A DNA stretch of 64,000 nt, taken from positions 558,001 to 622,000 of the forward strand of contig NZ_JAHXYZ010000002.1 of NCBI RefSeq assembly GCF_019969685.1, in the 5' to 3' direction. This DNA comes from Microbacterium sp. EST19A. Its GTDB lineage: Bacteria > Actinomycetota > Actinomycetes > Actinomycetales > Microbacteriaceae. The notes under the pieces are model-generated. The model saw only the letters and a list, made by a program, of their open reading frames with translations, made no database searches and was not told where the DNA came from. Positions 46,295 to 54,935 of this stretch are shown here, one piece after another. The stretch's first letter is position 1; the number at the start of each line of letters is the position of its first letter. The translations under genes were made by a program, and so were the position numbers.

Positions 46295-47911
46295 TCAGCC
46301 GGCGAGCTCGCCGAGCGTCACCTCGAGTTCGCCTTCCTTGCCGCCGCGGACGTAGGTGACCTTGGCGTCGCTGCCGGCGGCCGCCGCGCGCACCTGCGCG
46401 GTGAGGTCGCTGGCGCTGGTGATCGGGACGCCGTTGAACGCCGTGACGACGTCGTCGGCCTTGAGACCGGCAGCCGCCGCCGCTCCGCCGTCGGTGACGT
46501 CGGCGATGTACGCACCGGCCACATTCGCACCCTCGACGCTCGCGGCGTCGCGGACCGATGCTCCGAGCAGCCCATGCGTGGCCGTGCCGTCGGCGATGAT
46601 CTCGTCGGAGACCCGCTGAGCGATGTTCGAGGGGATCGCGAAGCCGATGCCGATCGAACCCGACTCCTCGGAGCTTCCCGAGCTCGCGATCGCGACGTTG
46701 ACGCCGATCAGCTCGCCCTTGCTGTTGACGAGCGCACCTCCGGAGTTGCCGTGGTTGATCGCGGCATCCGTCTGGATCACGGCGATCGAGATCGAGTCGC
46801 TCGACTGCTGCCCGGTGCTGCCGGGGATGTCGAACTGGAACGGCCCTTCACCCTGACCCTGGTCCTCGGGCGTCTGCTGTTGCTCCTGAGGAGCATCTTC
46901 CGAGGACGAGTCGGGCAGCGCCGAGGAGGCGATCTGGATGCTGCGGTTGAGTGCGCTCACGATGCCGGTGGTGACCGAGTTCGCGAGGCCGAGAGGTGCG
47001 CCGAGCGCGACGGCGGTGTCGCCGACGTTGAGCTTCGACGAGTCGGCGAACTCGATGGGCGTGAGGCCGTCCGCGTCCGTCAGCTTGATCACGGCGAGGT
47101 CGTAGATCGGGTCGGTGCCGACCACGGTGGCCTCGAAGATGCGGCCGTCGGACGTGGTGACGCGGATGCTGGGGTCGGCCACAGCTCCGCCGAGAGTCAC
47201 GACGTGGGTGTTGGTGAGGACGTAGCCGTCATCGCTGATGATCACACCCGAGCCGCTGCCGGCCTGGTCGGATCCTGCCACCTCGATCGTGACGACCGAA
47301 GGCAGTGCGGCCGTCGCGACCGCGGTGGTCTCGTTGACGGAGCCCGGGTTGTTGACGGTCACGGTCTGCGGTCCGCTGGCGGTTCCGCCGGTGGGCTGAT
47401 CCTGGAGACCGCTGAGCAGCGCGCCGCCGCCGAAGCCCGCGACGCCGCCGACGAGGGCCGCCGCGACGATGAACGCCGCGAACTTCGCGCCGCCCCTCGA
47501 CTTGGGCTCCTTGGTCTTGGTGCCGTCGGCCGGAACGCCGGCGAAGCCGAGCGGTGCCGTGCCGTCCAGCGGCTGCGTGGGCTGCGTGTGCGCGGTCGCC
47601 GTCGGGATGCCGAAGGCGGCTCCCGATGCCGAGGCCGTCGCGTGCGCCGGGTGAGGGGCGACGAAGGGCTGCGGCGCGATGTGCGTCGCCGCGGCAGGTG
47701 ACGGCGTGACCGCCGACTGCGCTGCCGGGGCGGCGGGCGCCTGCGACGTGAAGGTCGACGGCACCTCGTGTCCGTGCGCCGGCGCGGCCGGTGCGGTGTT
47801 CTCGGGGGTAGCCGGAGCCGCCGACTGAGCGGCGCCCTCTGCTGCCGGGGCGGACGGCACGACGTCGTTCGACGCGGGTGCCGAGTGGTTCTGGGTGTCG
47901 TCTTCGTTCAT
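46295..47911 (-). CDS. HtrA/DegP-like membrane-anchored serine protease with PDZ domain
   Basis: 538-residue protein. Residues 1-155 are an Ala/Pro-rich cytoplasmic segment, followed by a transmembrane helix (about 158-180), a trypsin-like domain with the triad His in T-N-T-H-V-V (near 235), Asp in Y-D-L-A-V-I-K-L (near 271) and Ser in H-G-N-S-G-G-A (near 389), and a C-terminal PDZ domain. It degrades or chaperones misfolded exported proteins. Of three in-frame starts (TTG 47929, ATG 47926, ATG 47911), 47911 is preferred because AGGAG lies 6 nt upstream. Followed by the strong hairpin at 46239-46285. Confidence 0.92.
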   Translation of the reverse strand: MNEDDTQNHSAPASNDVVPSAPAAEGAAQSAAPATPENTAPAAPAHGHEVPSTFTSQAPAAPAAQSAVTPSPAAATHIAPQPFVAPHPAHATASASGAAFGIPTATAHTQPTQPLDGTAPLGFAGVPADGTKTKEPKSRGGAKFAAFIVAAALVGGVAGFGGGALLSGLQDQPTGGTASGPQTVTVNNPGSVNETTAVATAALPSVVTIEVAGSDQAGSGSGVIISDDGYVLTNTHVVTLGGAVADPSIRVTTSDGRIFEATVVGTDPIYDLAVIKLTDADGLTPIEFADSSKLNVGDTAVALGAPLGLANSVTTGIVSALNRSIQIASSALPDSSSEDAPQEQQQTPEDQGQGEGPFQFDIPGSTGQQSSDSISIAVIQTDAAINHGNSGGALVNSKGELIGVNVAIASSGSSEESGSIGIGFAIPSNIAQRVSDEIIADGTATHGLLGASVRDAASVEGANVAGAYIADVTDGGAAAAAGLKADDVVTAFNGVPITSASDLTAQVRAAAAGSDAKVTYVRGGKEGELEVTLGELAG

Positions 47912-47996
47912 GGTGTGCTCCTTCATCAACGCCCCTTCAGACTGCCGCCTGTATCTGTGCGTTTCGTATGGCGAAGATGAGTTTCAGCTATGGCCT

Positions 47997-48002
47997 TAGC
48001 CT
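47997..48002 (+). promoter_or_regulatory. -10 element (TAGCCT) of aminotransferase, leaderless
   Basis: TAGCCT ends 7 nt before ATG 48010 in the 98-bp region divergent from the HtrA-like gene. Confidence 0.5.
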
Positions 48003-48009
48003 GTTCTTC

Positions 48010-49212
48010 ATGAATGTCATTCCCGGCGCATGGCGGCGCACGGCGGCCGGTGCAGGTCTGCTCGCCGCAGACGGAACCGTCGCACCTACGATCTTCGCAG
48101 AGATGTCGGCGGCAGCGGCCAGAACCGGCGCGATCAATCTCGGCCAGGGTTTCCCCGACGAGGACGGTCCGTCGGCGGTCCTGGAGGCGGCTCGTCAGGC
48201 CATCGCCGACGGGGTGAACCAGTATCCGCCCGGGCGCGGCATCCCCGATCTCCTCGCGGCGATCAGCGAGCATCAGCTCCGGTTCTACGGGCTGGAGGTC
48301 GACCCGGCGACCGAGGTCATCGTCACGGCCGGCGCGACCGAGGCGCTCACGGCCAGTCTGCTCGCGCTGATCGACGGTCCCGATGACGAGGTCGTCGTCT
48401 TCGAGCCGTACTACGACTCCTATGCCGCTGCGGTGGCGCTGGCGGGTGCGCGACTGCGTACGGTGCCGCTGCGCGCTCCGGACTTCCAGCCCGATCTCGA
48501 CGAGCTCGCCGCCGCAGTCACGGATCGCACCCGCATCATCCTCGTGAACGACCCGCACAATCCCACCGGAGCCGTCTTCGGAGCCGATGTGCTCACCGAG
48601 GTCGTCCGTCTGGCCGAGCAGCACGACGCGATCATCATCACCGACGAGGTCTACGAGCACCTCGCGTTCCACGGCCCGCACACGCCGATCGCGACCCTCC
48701 CCGGCGCTGCGGAGCGGACGCTCACGATCTCGTCCGCAGGCAAGACCTTCTCGGCGACCGGCTGGAAAATCGGCTGGGTCCACGGTCCGGCCGCGCTGAT
48801 CACGGCCGTCCTCACGGTGAAGCAGTACCTCACGTACGTCAACGGATCGCCGTTCCAGCCGGCCGTCGCGGTCGGCCTTCGTCTGGACGATGCCTACTTC
48901 ACGGGTGCGGCGTCGGCGCTCGCCCGCAAGCACGAGATCCTGGGCGACGGACTGCGGGCCGCCGGATTCACGGTGCACACGCCGCAGGGCGGCTATTTCA
49001 CGGTCGCGGACGCCACGGCGCTGGGAGGCGCGGATGCCGCGGCATTCTGCCGTGCCCTGCCGGAGCGCGCGGGCGTGGTCGCGATCCCGTTGACCGCTTT
49101 CGTGTCGGAAGGACGACGTGGCGAGTACGGCGGCCTGGTCCGCTTCGCCGCCTGCAAGCGCGTCGAGGTGCTCGAAGAGGCCGCGTCGCGTCTCGCTGCG
49201 CTGGCCGGCTGA
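48010..49212 (+). CDS. Class I/II PLP aminotransferase (kynurenine/methionine-type)
   Basis: 400-residue fold-type I aminotransferase. I-N-L-G-Q-G-F-P-D near residue 37, N-D-P-H-N-P-T-G near 180, D-E-V-Y-E-H-L near 215, and the PLP lysine in S-S-A-G-K-T-F-S-A-T-G-W-K (near 244). The G-Q-G-F-P-D start groups it with YbdL/kynurenine aminotransferases, which act on Met, Gln or aromatic amino acids. The convergent neighbour encodes an omega-amidase-like nitrilase; glutamine transaminase plus omega-amidase is a known pair, supporting a glutamine- or methionine-transaminating role. Start ATG 48010 chosen from the -10 spacing. Confidence 0.9.
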   Translation: MNVIPGAWRRTAAGAGLLAADGTVAPTIFAEMSAAAARTGAINLGQGFPDEDGPSAVLEAARQAIADGVNQYPPGRGIPDLLAAISEHQLRFYGLEVDPATEVIVTAGATEALTASLLALIDGPDDEVVVFEPYYDSYAAAVALAGARLRTVPLRAPDFQPDLDELAAAVTDRTRIILVNDPHNPTGAVFGADVLTEVVRLAEQHDAIIITDEVYEHLAFHGPHTPIATLPGAAERTLTISSAGKTFSATGWKIGWVHGPAALITAVLTVKQYLTYVNGSPFQPAVAVGLRLDDAYFTGAASALARKHEILGDGLRAAGFTVHTPQGGYFTVADATALGGADAAAFCRALPERAGVVAIPLTAFVSEGRRGEYGGLVRFAACKRVEVLEEAASRLAALAG

Positions 49213-49226
49213 GGGGCGACTCCGCC

Positions 49227-50036
49227 TCAGCGGGGCACGACGGCGTAGCGCCGCACCCGCAGCGACGGGTTGACGGACCGGACCCGGTCGATCGCGGCTC
49301 GCTCGACCGGCGCGACGGCGATGCCCTCGGTCGTCCCGACCCCGGCGATCACGACACCCTGCGGATCGACGATCTGCGAATGCCCGACCCCGATCGGGGT
49401 GGGGTGGTCGGCGGCGACGACGTAGACCGTGTTCTCGATCGCCCGCGCAGCGAGGAGGGTCGTCCAGTGGTGCTCCTTGAGCGGACCGCGCACCCACTCC
49501 GCCGGCACGACGAGCACATCGGCATCCGCATCGACGAGCGTGCGCGCCAGCTCCGGGAACCGCAGGTCGTAGCAGGTCATCAGGCCTAAGCGCAGGCCCC
49601 CGAGCTCGAACGTCGACGGCTCCCCCGGGTCACCGGGCTCGACCCAGTCCGACTCCGTCTGCCCGAAGGCGTCGTACAGGTGCTCCTTGCGATAGACCGC
49701 GAGGATGCCGTCGCCGCGCACCGCCACGACCGTGTTGCGGACGCGGTGGCCGTCGGTGGCGCGCTCCGCGAGGCCGGCGACGATGACGACGGCGTAGTCG
49801 GCGGCCAGAGCGGTGAGAGTCGCGATGAATTCGCCGTCGAGTTCTTCGGCGTTCGCCGCGAGGGTCGCGTCCATCGGATCCACGAAGTAGCTCGAGTACT
49901 CCGGGAACACGATCAGCTTCGCGCCACGCGCCGCGGCATCCGCTGTGAGCGCGGCGATCCGCTCACGATTGTCGGAACGGGATGCCGAAGGCGCGAACTG
50001 GCACACGGCGACGGACACGGCAGCGGTCTCGGACAT
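49227..50036 (-). CDS. Carbon-nitrogen hydrolase (nitrilase superfamily, omega-amidase-like)
   Basis: 269-residue amidase with the catalytic triad Glu46 (V-F-P-E-Y), Lys117 (Y-R-K-E-H-L) and Cys155 (M-T-C-Y-D-L-R-F-P-E). The last block is typical of Nit1/Nit2 proteins that hydrolyse 2-oxo-amides such as alpha-ketoglutaramate or deaminated glutathione. Its tail-to-tail neighbour is a glutamine/methionine-type aminotransferase. Start 50036 chosen because AGAGG lies 8 nt upstream; the ATG 18 nt further out has no ribosome site. Confidence 0.9.
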   Translation of the reverse strand: MSETAAVSVAVCQFAPSASRSDNRERIAALTADAAARGAKLIVFPEYSSYFVDPMDATLAANAEELDGEFIATLTALAADYAVVIVAGLAERATDGHRVRNTVVAVRGDGILAVYRKEHLYDAFGQTESDWVEPGDPGEPSTFELGGLRLGLMTCYDLRFPELARTLVDADADVLVVPAEWVRGPLKEHHWTTLLAARAIENTVYVVAADHPTPIGVGHSQIVDPQGVVIAGVGTTEGIAVAPVERAAIDRVRSVNPSLRVRRYAVVPR

Positions 50037-50073
50037 GACCTCATCCTCTCGCATCGGCGAGGGGCCCGCTCGA

Positions 50074-50103
50074 TTGGCCGCCTCTCCGAATCCGTGATAA
50101 GTT
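50074..50103 (+). promoter_or_regulatory. Promoter of initiator tRNA gene
   Basis: TTGGCC (50074-50079) and TAAGTT (50098-50103), 18 bp apart, placing the transcription start a few bases before the tRNA. One of the few promoters here with a recognisable -35. Confidence 0.55.
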
Positions 50104-50114
50104 ACTTCTTGTGC

Positions 50115-50188
50115 CGCGGGGTGGAGCAGTTCGGTAGCTCGCCGGGCTCATAACCCGGAGGTCGCAGGTTCAAATCCTGTCCCCGCAA
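50115..50188 (+). tRNA. Initiator tRNA-Met (anticodon CAT)
   Basis: 74 nt without encoded CCA. Acceptor arm 50115-50121 with 50181-50187, D stem GAGC/GCTC, anticodon stem CCGGG/CCCGG, anticodon CAT at 50149-50151, T stem GCAGG/CCTGT with TTCAAAT loop, discriminator A. The first acceptor pair is C1-A72, unpaired, and three G-C pairs adjoin the anticodon loop; both mark an initiator rather than an elongator tRNA. Confidence 0.97.
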
Positions 50189-50204
50189 CGAGAATGCGAC
50201 ACAA

Positions 50205-50250
50205 GAAAGGCCCCTGATCAGGAGAAATCCAGATCAGGGGCCTTTCGCTT
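50205..50250. terminator. Rho-independent terminator after tRNA, bidirectional
   Basis: 15-bp perfect stem (50205-50219 with 50232-50246), 12-nt loop, followed by GCTTTT on the plus strand; the minus-strand exit is TTTCTTG. It serves the tRNA and probably also the permease gene that ends at 50278. Confidence 0.85.
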
Positions 50251-50277
50251 TTCCCCATGGGGACCACGGAAGAGGCC

Positions 50278-51771
50278 TCAGCCACGCTCCGCACCGAACG
50301 TCACGGAGCGCACGCCCATCGCTTCGGCCTCATCTCGGGCGAGCCGGCGCTCGGCATCGAGATCCAGCCCGCGCGCGAGCAGTACGTAGGCGACGGCAGA
50401 GACGACGAGTCCGACGAACAGCGCGATGTCGATGCCGCCGATCGCCGTGGCGAGCGGTCCGGTGAACCAGGTCGTCACGACGAATGGGATCATCGCCGCG
50501 ATGCCGATGACGTAGGCGGTGATGCCCCGCCAGCCCCACGCGCCGTAGATGCCGTGCGGGCGGAACATCTCGGCGACGGCGTAGCGCCCGCGGCGCACGA
50601 AGTAGTAGTCGACGAGGTTGACCGAGGTCCACGGCACGAGCACATAGAGCAGGACGACGAGGAAGCTTCCGAACGAGTCGAGGAACTCCCCCGTAGAGAA
50701 CGCGGCACCCAGCAGGCCGCCGAGGCCGATGATGCTGCAGGCCACGATGCGGGCGAAACGCGTCGGCCGCACGGAGCGGAACGAGTCGGCCACGGTGATG
50801 AGCTCGATGCTCGCAGCGTAGATGTTGATCGTGATCACTGTGATCAATGCGGGGAGCGCCGACCACAGCAGCACCGCCCCTGCGCCGGGCACGATCGCGT
50901 CCGCCGCCGCCGTGATCGCCTCGACGGGGTCCATATCCGCGAAGAGCGAGGCGACGAACGCGCCGAGGATCATGAGCCAACCTGCGCCGACGATCACGCC
51001 CGAGGACGTGTAGAACAGCGCCTGGCGCGGGCTCGTCTGGGGCGGGAGGTACCGCGAGTAGTCCGACACATACGGGGCCCACCCGAGGGCGTACGCGGCG
51101 GCAGCGGCGAATTGCACCAGGAATGCCGGCCAGCTGATGTCGCCCAGCGAGAAGTCGGCCGCCGTGAGCGGCAACGCGAAGAGCGCCACGACCGTGAACA
51201 CGCCGAAGGTCGCGAGGAACAGCCAGGTGAGCCACTTCTGCACGCGATGGATCCAGTGGTACCCGACGATCGCCAGGGTGAGCGCGAGCGCGGTGATGAG
51301 GACGTACCATCCGGCGCCCGCATCCACACCGGTCGTCGCGGTGAGCACCTGGCCGGCGAGTAGCTGGTTGAAGATGTTGAATCCGACGATGCTGGCGACG
51401 ACCACGAGGCACACGATAGCGACGCCTCGGTAACCGAACTGCGCCCGCGACTGGATCATCTGCGGCAGCCCGAGCTGCGGCCCCTGGGCGGAGTGGAAGG
51501 ACGTGAACACGGTGCCGACGCAGACACCGAGCACGATCGCGACGAGGGACACGAGGAAGTTCGCCCCCATGGCGACCCCGACCATGCCCGTCGCGAGTGT
51601 CGTGAGGTTCGCATTCGACATGAACCAGAGGGGGAACAGGCTCGAGGGCGTACCGGTGCGCTCGGTAAGCGGCACCCAGTCGATGGACTTGACCTCGATC
51701 CCCGACGTCGAGGGGAGGGCGACGGCGATCTGCACGGGGCCGGGCTCTGCCGGGTCGTTCTGCTCGTTCAC
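50278..51771 (-). CDS. NCS1-family nucleobase permease (cytosine/purine/HMP type)
   Basis: 497-residue cytoplasmic-membrane transporter with about 12 transmembrane segments. S-I-D-W-V-P-L-T-E-R-T-G-T near residue 30, P-Q-M-I-Q-S-R-A-Q-F-G-Y-R-G near 105, and D-Y-S-R-Y-L-P near 240 are the NCS1 (CodB/PUCC-type) motifs. Likely a proton or sodium symporter for cytosine, allantoin or a similar base; the substrate cannot be fixed. GTG 51771 chosen as it begins the hydrophilic N-terminus and has GGAG upstream. No catabolic genes adjoin it. Confidence 0.88.
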   Translation of the reverse strand: MNEQNDPAEPGPVQIAVALPSTSGIEVKSIDWVPLTERTGTPSSLFPLWFMSNANLTTLATGMVGVAMGANFLVSLVAIVLGVCVGTVFTSFHSAQGPQLGLPQMIQSRAQFGYRGVAIVCLVVVASIVGFNIFNQLLAGQVLTATTGVDAGAGWYVLITALALTLAIVGYHWIHRVQKWLTWLFLATFGVFTVVALFALPLTAADFSLGDISWPAFLVQFAAAAAYALGWAPYVSDYSRYLPPQTSPRQALFYTSSGVIVGAGWLMILGAFVASLFADMDPVEAITAAADAIVPGAGAVLLWSALPALITVITINIYAASIELITVADSFRSVRPTRFARIVACSIIGLGGLLGAAFSTGEFLDSFGSFLVVLLYVLVPWTSVNLVDYYFVRRGRYAVAEMFRPHGIYGAWGWRGITAYVIGIAAMIPFVVTTWFTGPLATAIGGIDIALFVGLVVSAVAYVLLARGLDLDAERRLARDEAEAMGVRSVTFGAERG

Positions 51772-51877
51772 GTTGCTCCATCGGGTCGGGTAGGACGCTC
51801 TGGATGCAACAGTAGGTGGCCACCTGCTCGCGTCCCATCCAGCGAATCCGATGGGAACCACAGGGTGAGCCGATACG

Positions 51878-51911
51878 CGAATCGGGCGCCCCCGAAGGGA
51901 CGCCCGATTCG
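51878..51911 (-). terminator. Terminator of UPF0182 gene
   Basis: 11-bp perfect stem (51878-51888 with 51901-51911), 12-nt loop, 17 nt after the UPF0182 stop on the minus strand. No U-run. Confidence 0.6.
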
Positions 51912-51927
51912 ATTCAGCTGCGTGGGA

Positions 51928-54852
51928 TCACTGACCCGCGGCGGTATCCAGTTCGAGGAGCTTCTCCACGGCCGCCGTGAGGCGCTTGTCGGCCGCTGCG
52001 AAGGCCTCGAGGTCTCCGGCCTTCAGCGCGGCGTCCCGATCGAGCAGCGCCTGCTGCGCCTCGGCGAGGGCTGTGGCCTCATCGCCCGTGGGGGCCGTCG
52101 GCTCGGTCGGGGTCTCGCCCTGGTCGGGATCCGGTGTGCCCTCCTCAGCCGGATCGGTCGGTTCCACCTGATCGTCACCACCGGTCGCGCCCGAGTCACC
52201 ACCGAACAGCGTGTCGAGAGCCTCGGTGAGCGTGTCTTCGAAGGCGACGCGATCACCGAAGGCGACCAGCACCTTCTGCAGTCGCGGCAGCTGCGTGCCC
52301 TCGGAGGACTGGACGTACACGGGCTGCACGTACAGCAGACCGCCGCCGACCGGAAGCGTGAGCAGGTTGCCGTAGATGACCTCGGACTCGCCCTGCTGCA
52401 GCAGGTTCAGCTGCGGCACCACGGCCGTGTCGGAGTTGTAGGTGTTTTGCACCTGACCGGGGCCGGGCACAGTGGTGTCCGTGTCGATCTCCAGCATTCG
52501 GAGCTGGCCGTAGCCCTCCCCCTTGACGCCGGCTTCGGACCCGGCATCCGAGTCCACGGCCAGGTAGCCCATCAGCACGTCGCGACTGCCTCCCGCACCC
52601 TGCGACACGGGGATGAATGTCGAGAACATCGAGAAGCGCGGCTCGTCCTGGCCCGGCATCTTCATGGTCAGGTAGTACGGCGGCTGGAGCATCGCCTCGC
52701 TGCGCGGGTCGTTCGGCGTCTGCCACCGGTTGTCCTGCTGTGCGAAGGAGCCTGCCTTGTCGACGTGGTAGATGCCGAGCACGTCGCGCTGCACCTTGAA
52801 CAGGTCGGTCGGGTAGCGGACGTGGCTCATCAGCTCGCCGGACATCTCGCTGATCGGCTTGACCGTCGACGGGTAGACCTTCTGCCAGGTCTTCAGCACC
52901 GGGTCTTCCTCGTCCCACGCGTACAGCGTGACCGAGCCGTCGTAGGCGTCGACCGTGGCCTTGACCGAGTTGCGGATGTAGTTGATGTCGTCGATCGCGA
53001 GCGTCGGCGACGGAACGTTCGAGTCGGCGATCGCGTCCGACAGGCTGACGCCCGTCGAGTACGGGTACGTCGAGCTCGTGGTGTAGCCGTCGACGATCCA
53101 GACGATGCGACCGTCCACGACGCTCGGGTACGGGTCGCTGTCGAGCTCGAGGTACGGCGCCACCTTCTGCACACGGGTCTTCGGGTCACGGTCGTAGAGG
53201 ATCTGCGAGTCCTCGTTCACGAGGTTCGAGAAGAGGATCTGCTCGGACTGGAACTTCAGCGCGTAGAGCAGCTTCGTGAAGGTGTCGCCGACCTTGGGGC
53301 CGCCGTTCCCCTCGAAGGTCGTCTTCGTCTCGCTCGAGCCGTCCTTGCCGCGCGGGTAGTCGATCTCGGCCGGCTCGGAGTCCTTCGGGGCTCCGACGAT
53401 CGAGTACTCCGGGGAGTTCTCGCCGAAGTAGACGCGGGGCTCGAAGTTCTCGCGGTCCGTGAGGAACCCGGAGGACGGGATGCCGCGCTCGAGGAAGACG
53501 GGCTCGCCGTCGCTCGTGCGCTGGTTGCCCGCCGCGGCGACGAGGCCGTAGCCGTGCGTGTAGACCGCGACGCGGTTGTTCCAGTTGTCGCCGTCGCCGA
53601 GGCCCGACATGTCGAGGTCTCGCACCGACACCACGGTGTCCTGCATCACGCCGTCGATCTCGTAGCGGTCGACGTCCATGTTCGTCTGGAACTGGTAGTA
53701 CCCGCGGTACTGCTCGAGCTGACGGACGGTCGGCGGGATGACCTTCGGGTCCATGATGCGGATCGACGCGGTGGTCTCGGCGTCTTCGCGCAGCTGGCCG
53801 GCAGCGGCATCCGTCTCGGCCTCGAAGGCCGTGGTCTCGAGGTCGGCGACGCCGTAGGCCTCTTTCGTGCCGTCGATGTTCCGCTGGTAGTACTCCGCCT
53901 GGTACGCGTTCTGGTTCGGCTTGACCTGGAAGGTCGTGACGACCCACGGGTAGCCGACGCCCACGACGAGCGAGGCGACGAGGAGCAGCGCGGTCGCCGC
54001 GAGCGGGAAGCGCCAGCGGCCGATGGCCGCGGTCACGAAGAACAGCACGGCGACGACGGCGGCGATGATCGCGAGGATCGCGAGACCCGGGATCGTGGCG
54101 TTGACGCCGGTGTAGGCGGCACCCGTGATGCGGTCGTCGGGTGTGGTCAGGGTCTTGTACCGGTCGAGCCAGAGGCTCGCAGCCTGCACGAGCAGGTAGA
54201 GACCGGCGATCACCGCGAGCTGGATGCGGGCGGGCTTCGAGATGCGCAGCTCACCCTGACCGATGCGCACCGAGCCGTAGAGGTACGAGACGAGCGCGGT
54301 CACCAGCAGCGAGAGCAGGAGCACGGCCGAGACGAACGCGAGCAGGATCGAGTAGAACGGCATCGCGAACATGTAGAAGCCGGTGTCGATCCCGAACTGC
54401 GGGTCGACGTCGGAGGTCGCCACGCCGTTGGCCCACAGCCAGACGGTCTTCCACTGTCCGGCGGCCGCGAAGCCGGCGAACAGGCCGAAGAAGATCGGCA
54501 TGCCCCACATCGCCAGACGGCGAAGGGGCTCGATGACCTCCTGGTACCGGTCCAGCTGCGAGCTGAGCCGCACGTAGACGGGTCGCAGGCGGTATGCCAG
54601 CTGGATCACGAGGAAGAGCGGCACGGCCATGCCCAGGAAGCCCACCACGAACATCACGGCGGTGGCGATCCACTGTGTGGTGAGGACGCCGGTGAAGCCC
54701 ACCTGGTCGAACCAGAGGAACTCCGTGTAGAGCGAGGCGAACACGAAGAACGCCGCGATCAGTGCGGCGATGATCACCAGGGAGATGCCGAGGATGCGTC
54801 GGGAGGTTCGAGGCGTGGCCGGAGTCGGAGCTGAGGCTGAGTTCGAGGTCAC
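51928..54852 (-). CDS. UPF0182 family large membrane protein
   Basis: 974-residue conserved actinobacterial protein, full length. Seven transmembrane segments occupy residues about 20-320; then a large extracytoplasmic region with G-Y-P-W-V-V-T-T-F-Q-V-K-P-N just after the last helix, and an acidic Asp/Thr/Pro-rich linker (about 890-930) before a C-terminal helix. Function unknown. It heads the conserved block UPF0182 - PDZ protease - DUF2342 - cyclodehydratase-like - UvrD. Start is a GTG 6 nt behind TAGGAT, so the mRNA is probably leaderless. Confidence 0.93.
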   Translation of the reverse strand: MTSNSASAPTPATPRTSRRILGISLVIIAALIAAFFVFASLYTEFLWFDQVGFTGVLTTQWIATAVMFVVGFLGMAVPLFLVIQLAYRLRPVYVRLSSQLDRYQEVIEPLRRLAMWGMPIFFGLFAGFAAAGQWKTVWLWANGVATSDVDPQFGIDTGFYMFAMPFYSILLAFVSAVLLLSLLVTALVSYLYGSVRIGQGELRISKPARIQLAVIAGLYLLVQAASLWLDRYKTLTTPDDRITGAAYTGVNATIPGLAILAIIAAVVAVLFFVTAAIGRWRFPLAATALLLVASLVVGVGYPWVVTTFQVKPNQNAYQAEYYQRNIDGTKEAYGVADLETTAFEAETDAAAGQLREDAETTASIRIMDPKVIPPTVRQLEQYRGYYQFQTNMDVDRYEIDGVMQDTVVSVRDLDMSGLGDGDNWNNRVAVYTHGYGLVAAAGNQRTSDGEPVFLERGIPSSGFLTDRENFEPRVYFGENSPEYSIVGAPKDSEPAEIDYPRGKDGSSETKTTFEGNGGPKVGDTFTKLLYALKFQSEQILFSNLVNEDSQILYDRDPKTRVQKVAPYLELDSDPYPSVVDGRIVWIVDGYTTSSTYPYSTGVSLSDAIADSNVPSPTLAIDDINYIRNSVKATVDAYDGSVTLYAWDEEDPVLKTWQKVYPSTVKPISEMSGELMSHVRYPTDLFKVQRDVLGIYHVDKAGSFAQQDNRWQTPNDPRSEAMLQPPYYLTMKMPGQDEPRFSMFSTFIPVSQGAGGSRDVLMGYLAVDSDAGSEAGVKGEGYGQLRMLEIDTDTTVPGPGQVQNTYNSDTAVVPQLNLLQQGESEVIYGNLLTLPVGGGLLYVQPVYVQSSEGTQLPRLQKVLVAFGDRVAFEDTLTEALDTLFGGDSGATGGDDQVEPTDPAEEGTPDPDQGETPTEPTAPTGDEATALAEAQQALLDRDAALKAGDLEAFAAADKRLTAAVEKLLELDTAAGQ

Positions 54853-54858
54853 CGTTCC

Positions 54859-54864
54859 ATCCTA
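54859..54864 (-). promoter_or_regulatory. -10 element (TAGGAT) of UPF0182 gene, leaderless
   Basis: TAGGAT on the minus strand, then GGAACG, then the GTG at 54852. Confidence 0.5.
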
Positions 54865-54935
54865 GGCGGGCCTCACTGTGCGGCGGCTGTCATCCCGGTC
54901 ACGGCGAGGTCACGGCGCCGCGGGTGTCACGGGTG

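Noticed and set aside
51493..54834. Very long plus-strand reading frame (over 1100 codons) opposite the UPF0182 gene
   Set aside because: It is antisense to a clearly conserved membrane protein, is extremely rich in Arg/Asp/Glu/His with no recognisable domain, and results from high GC at third positions.
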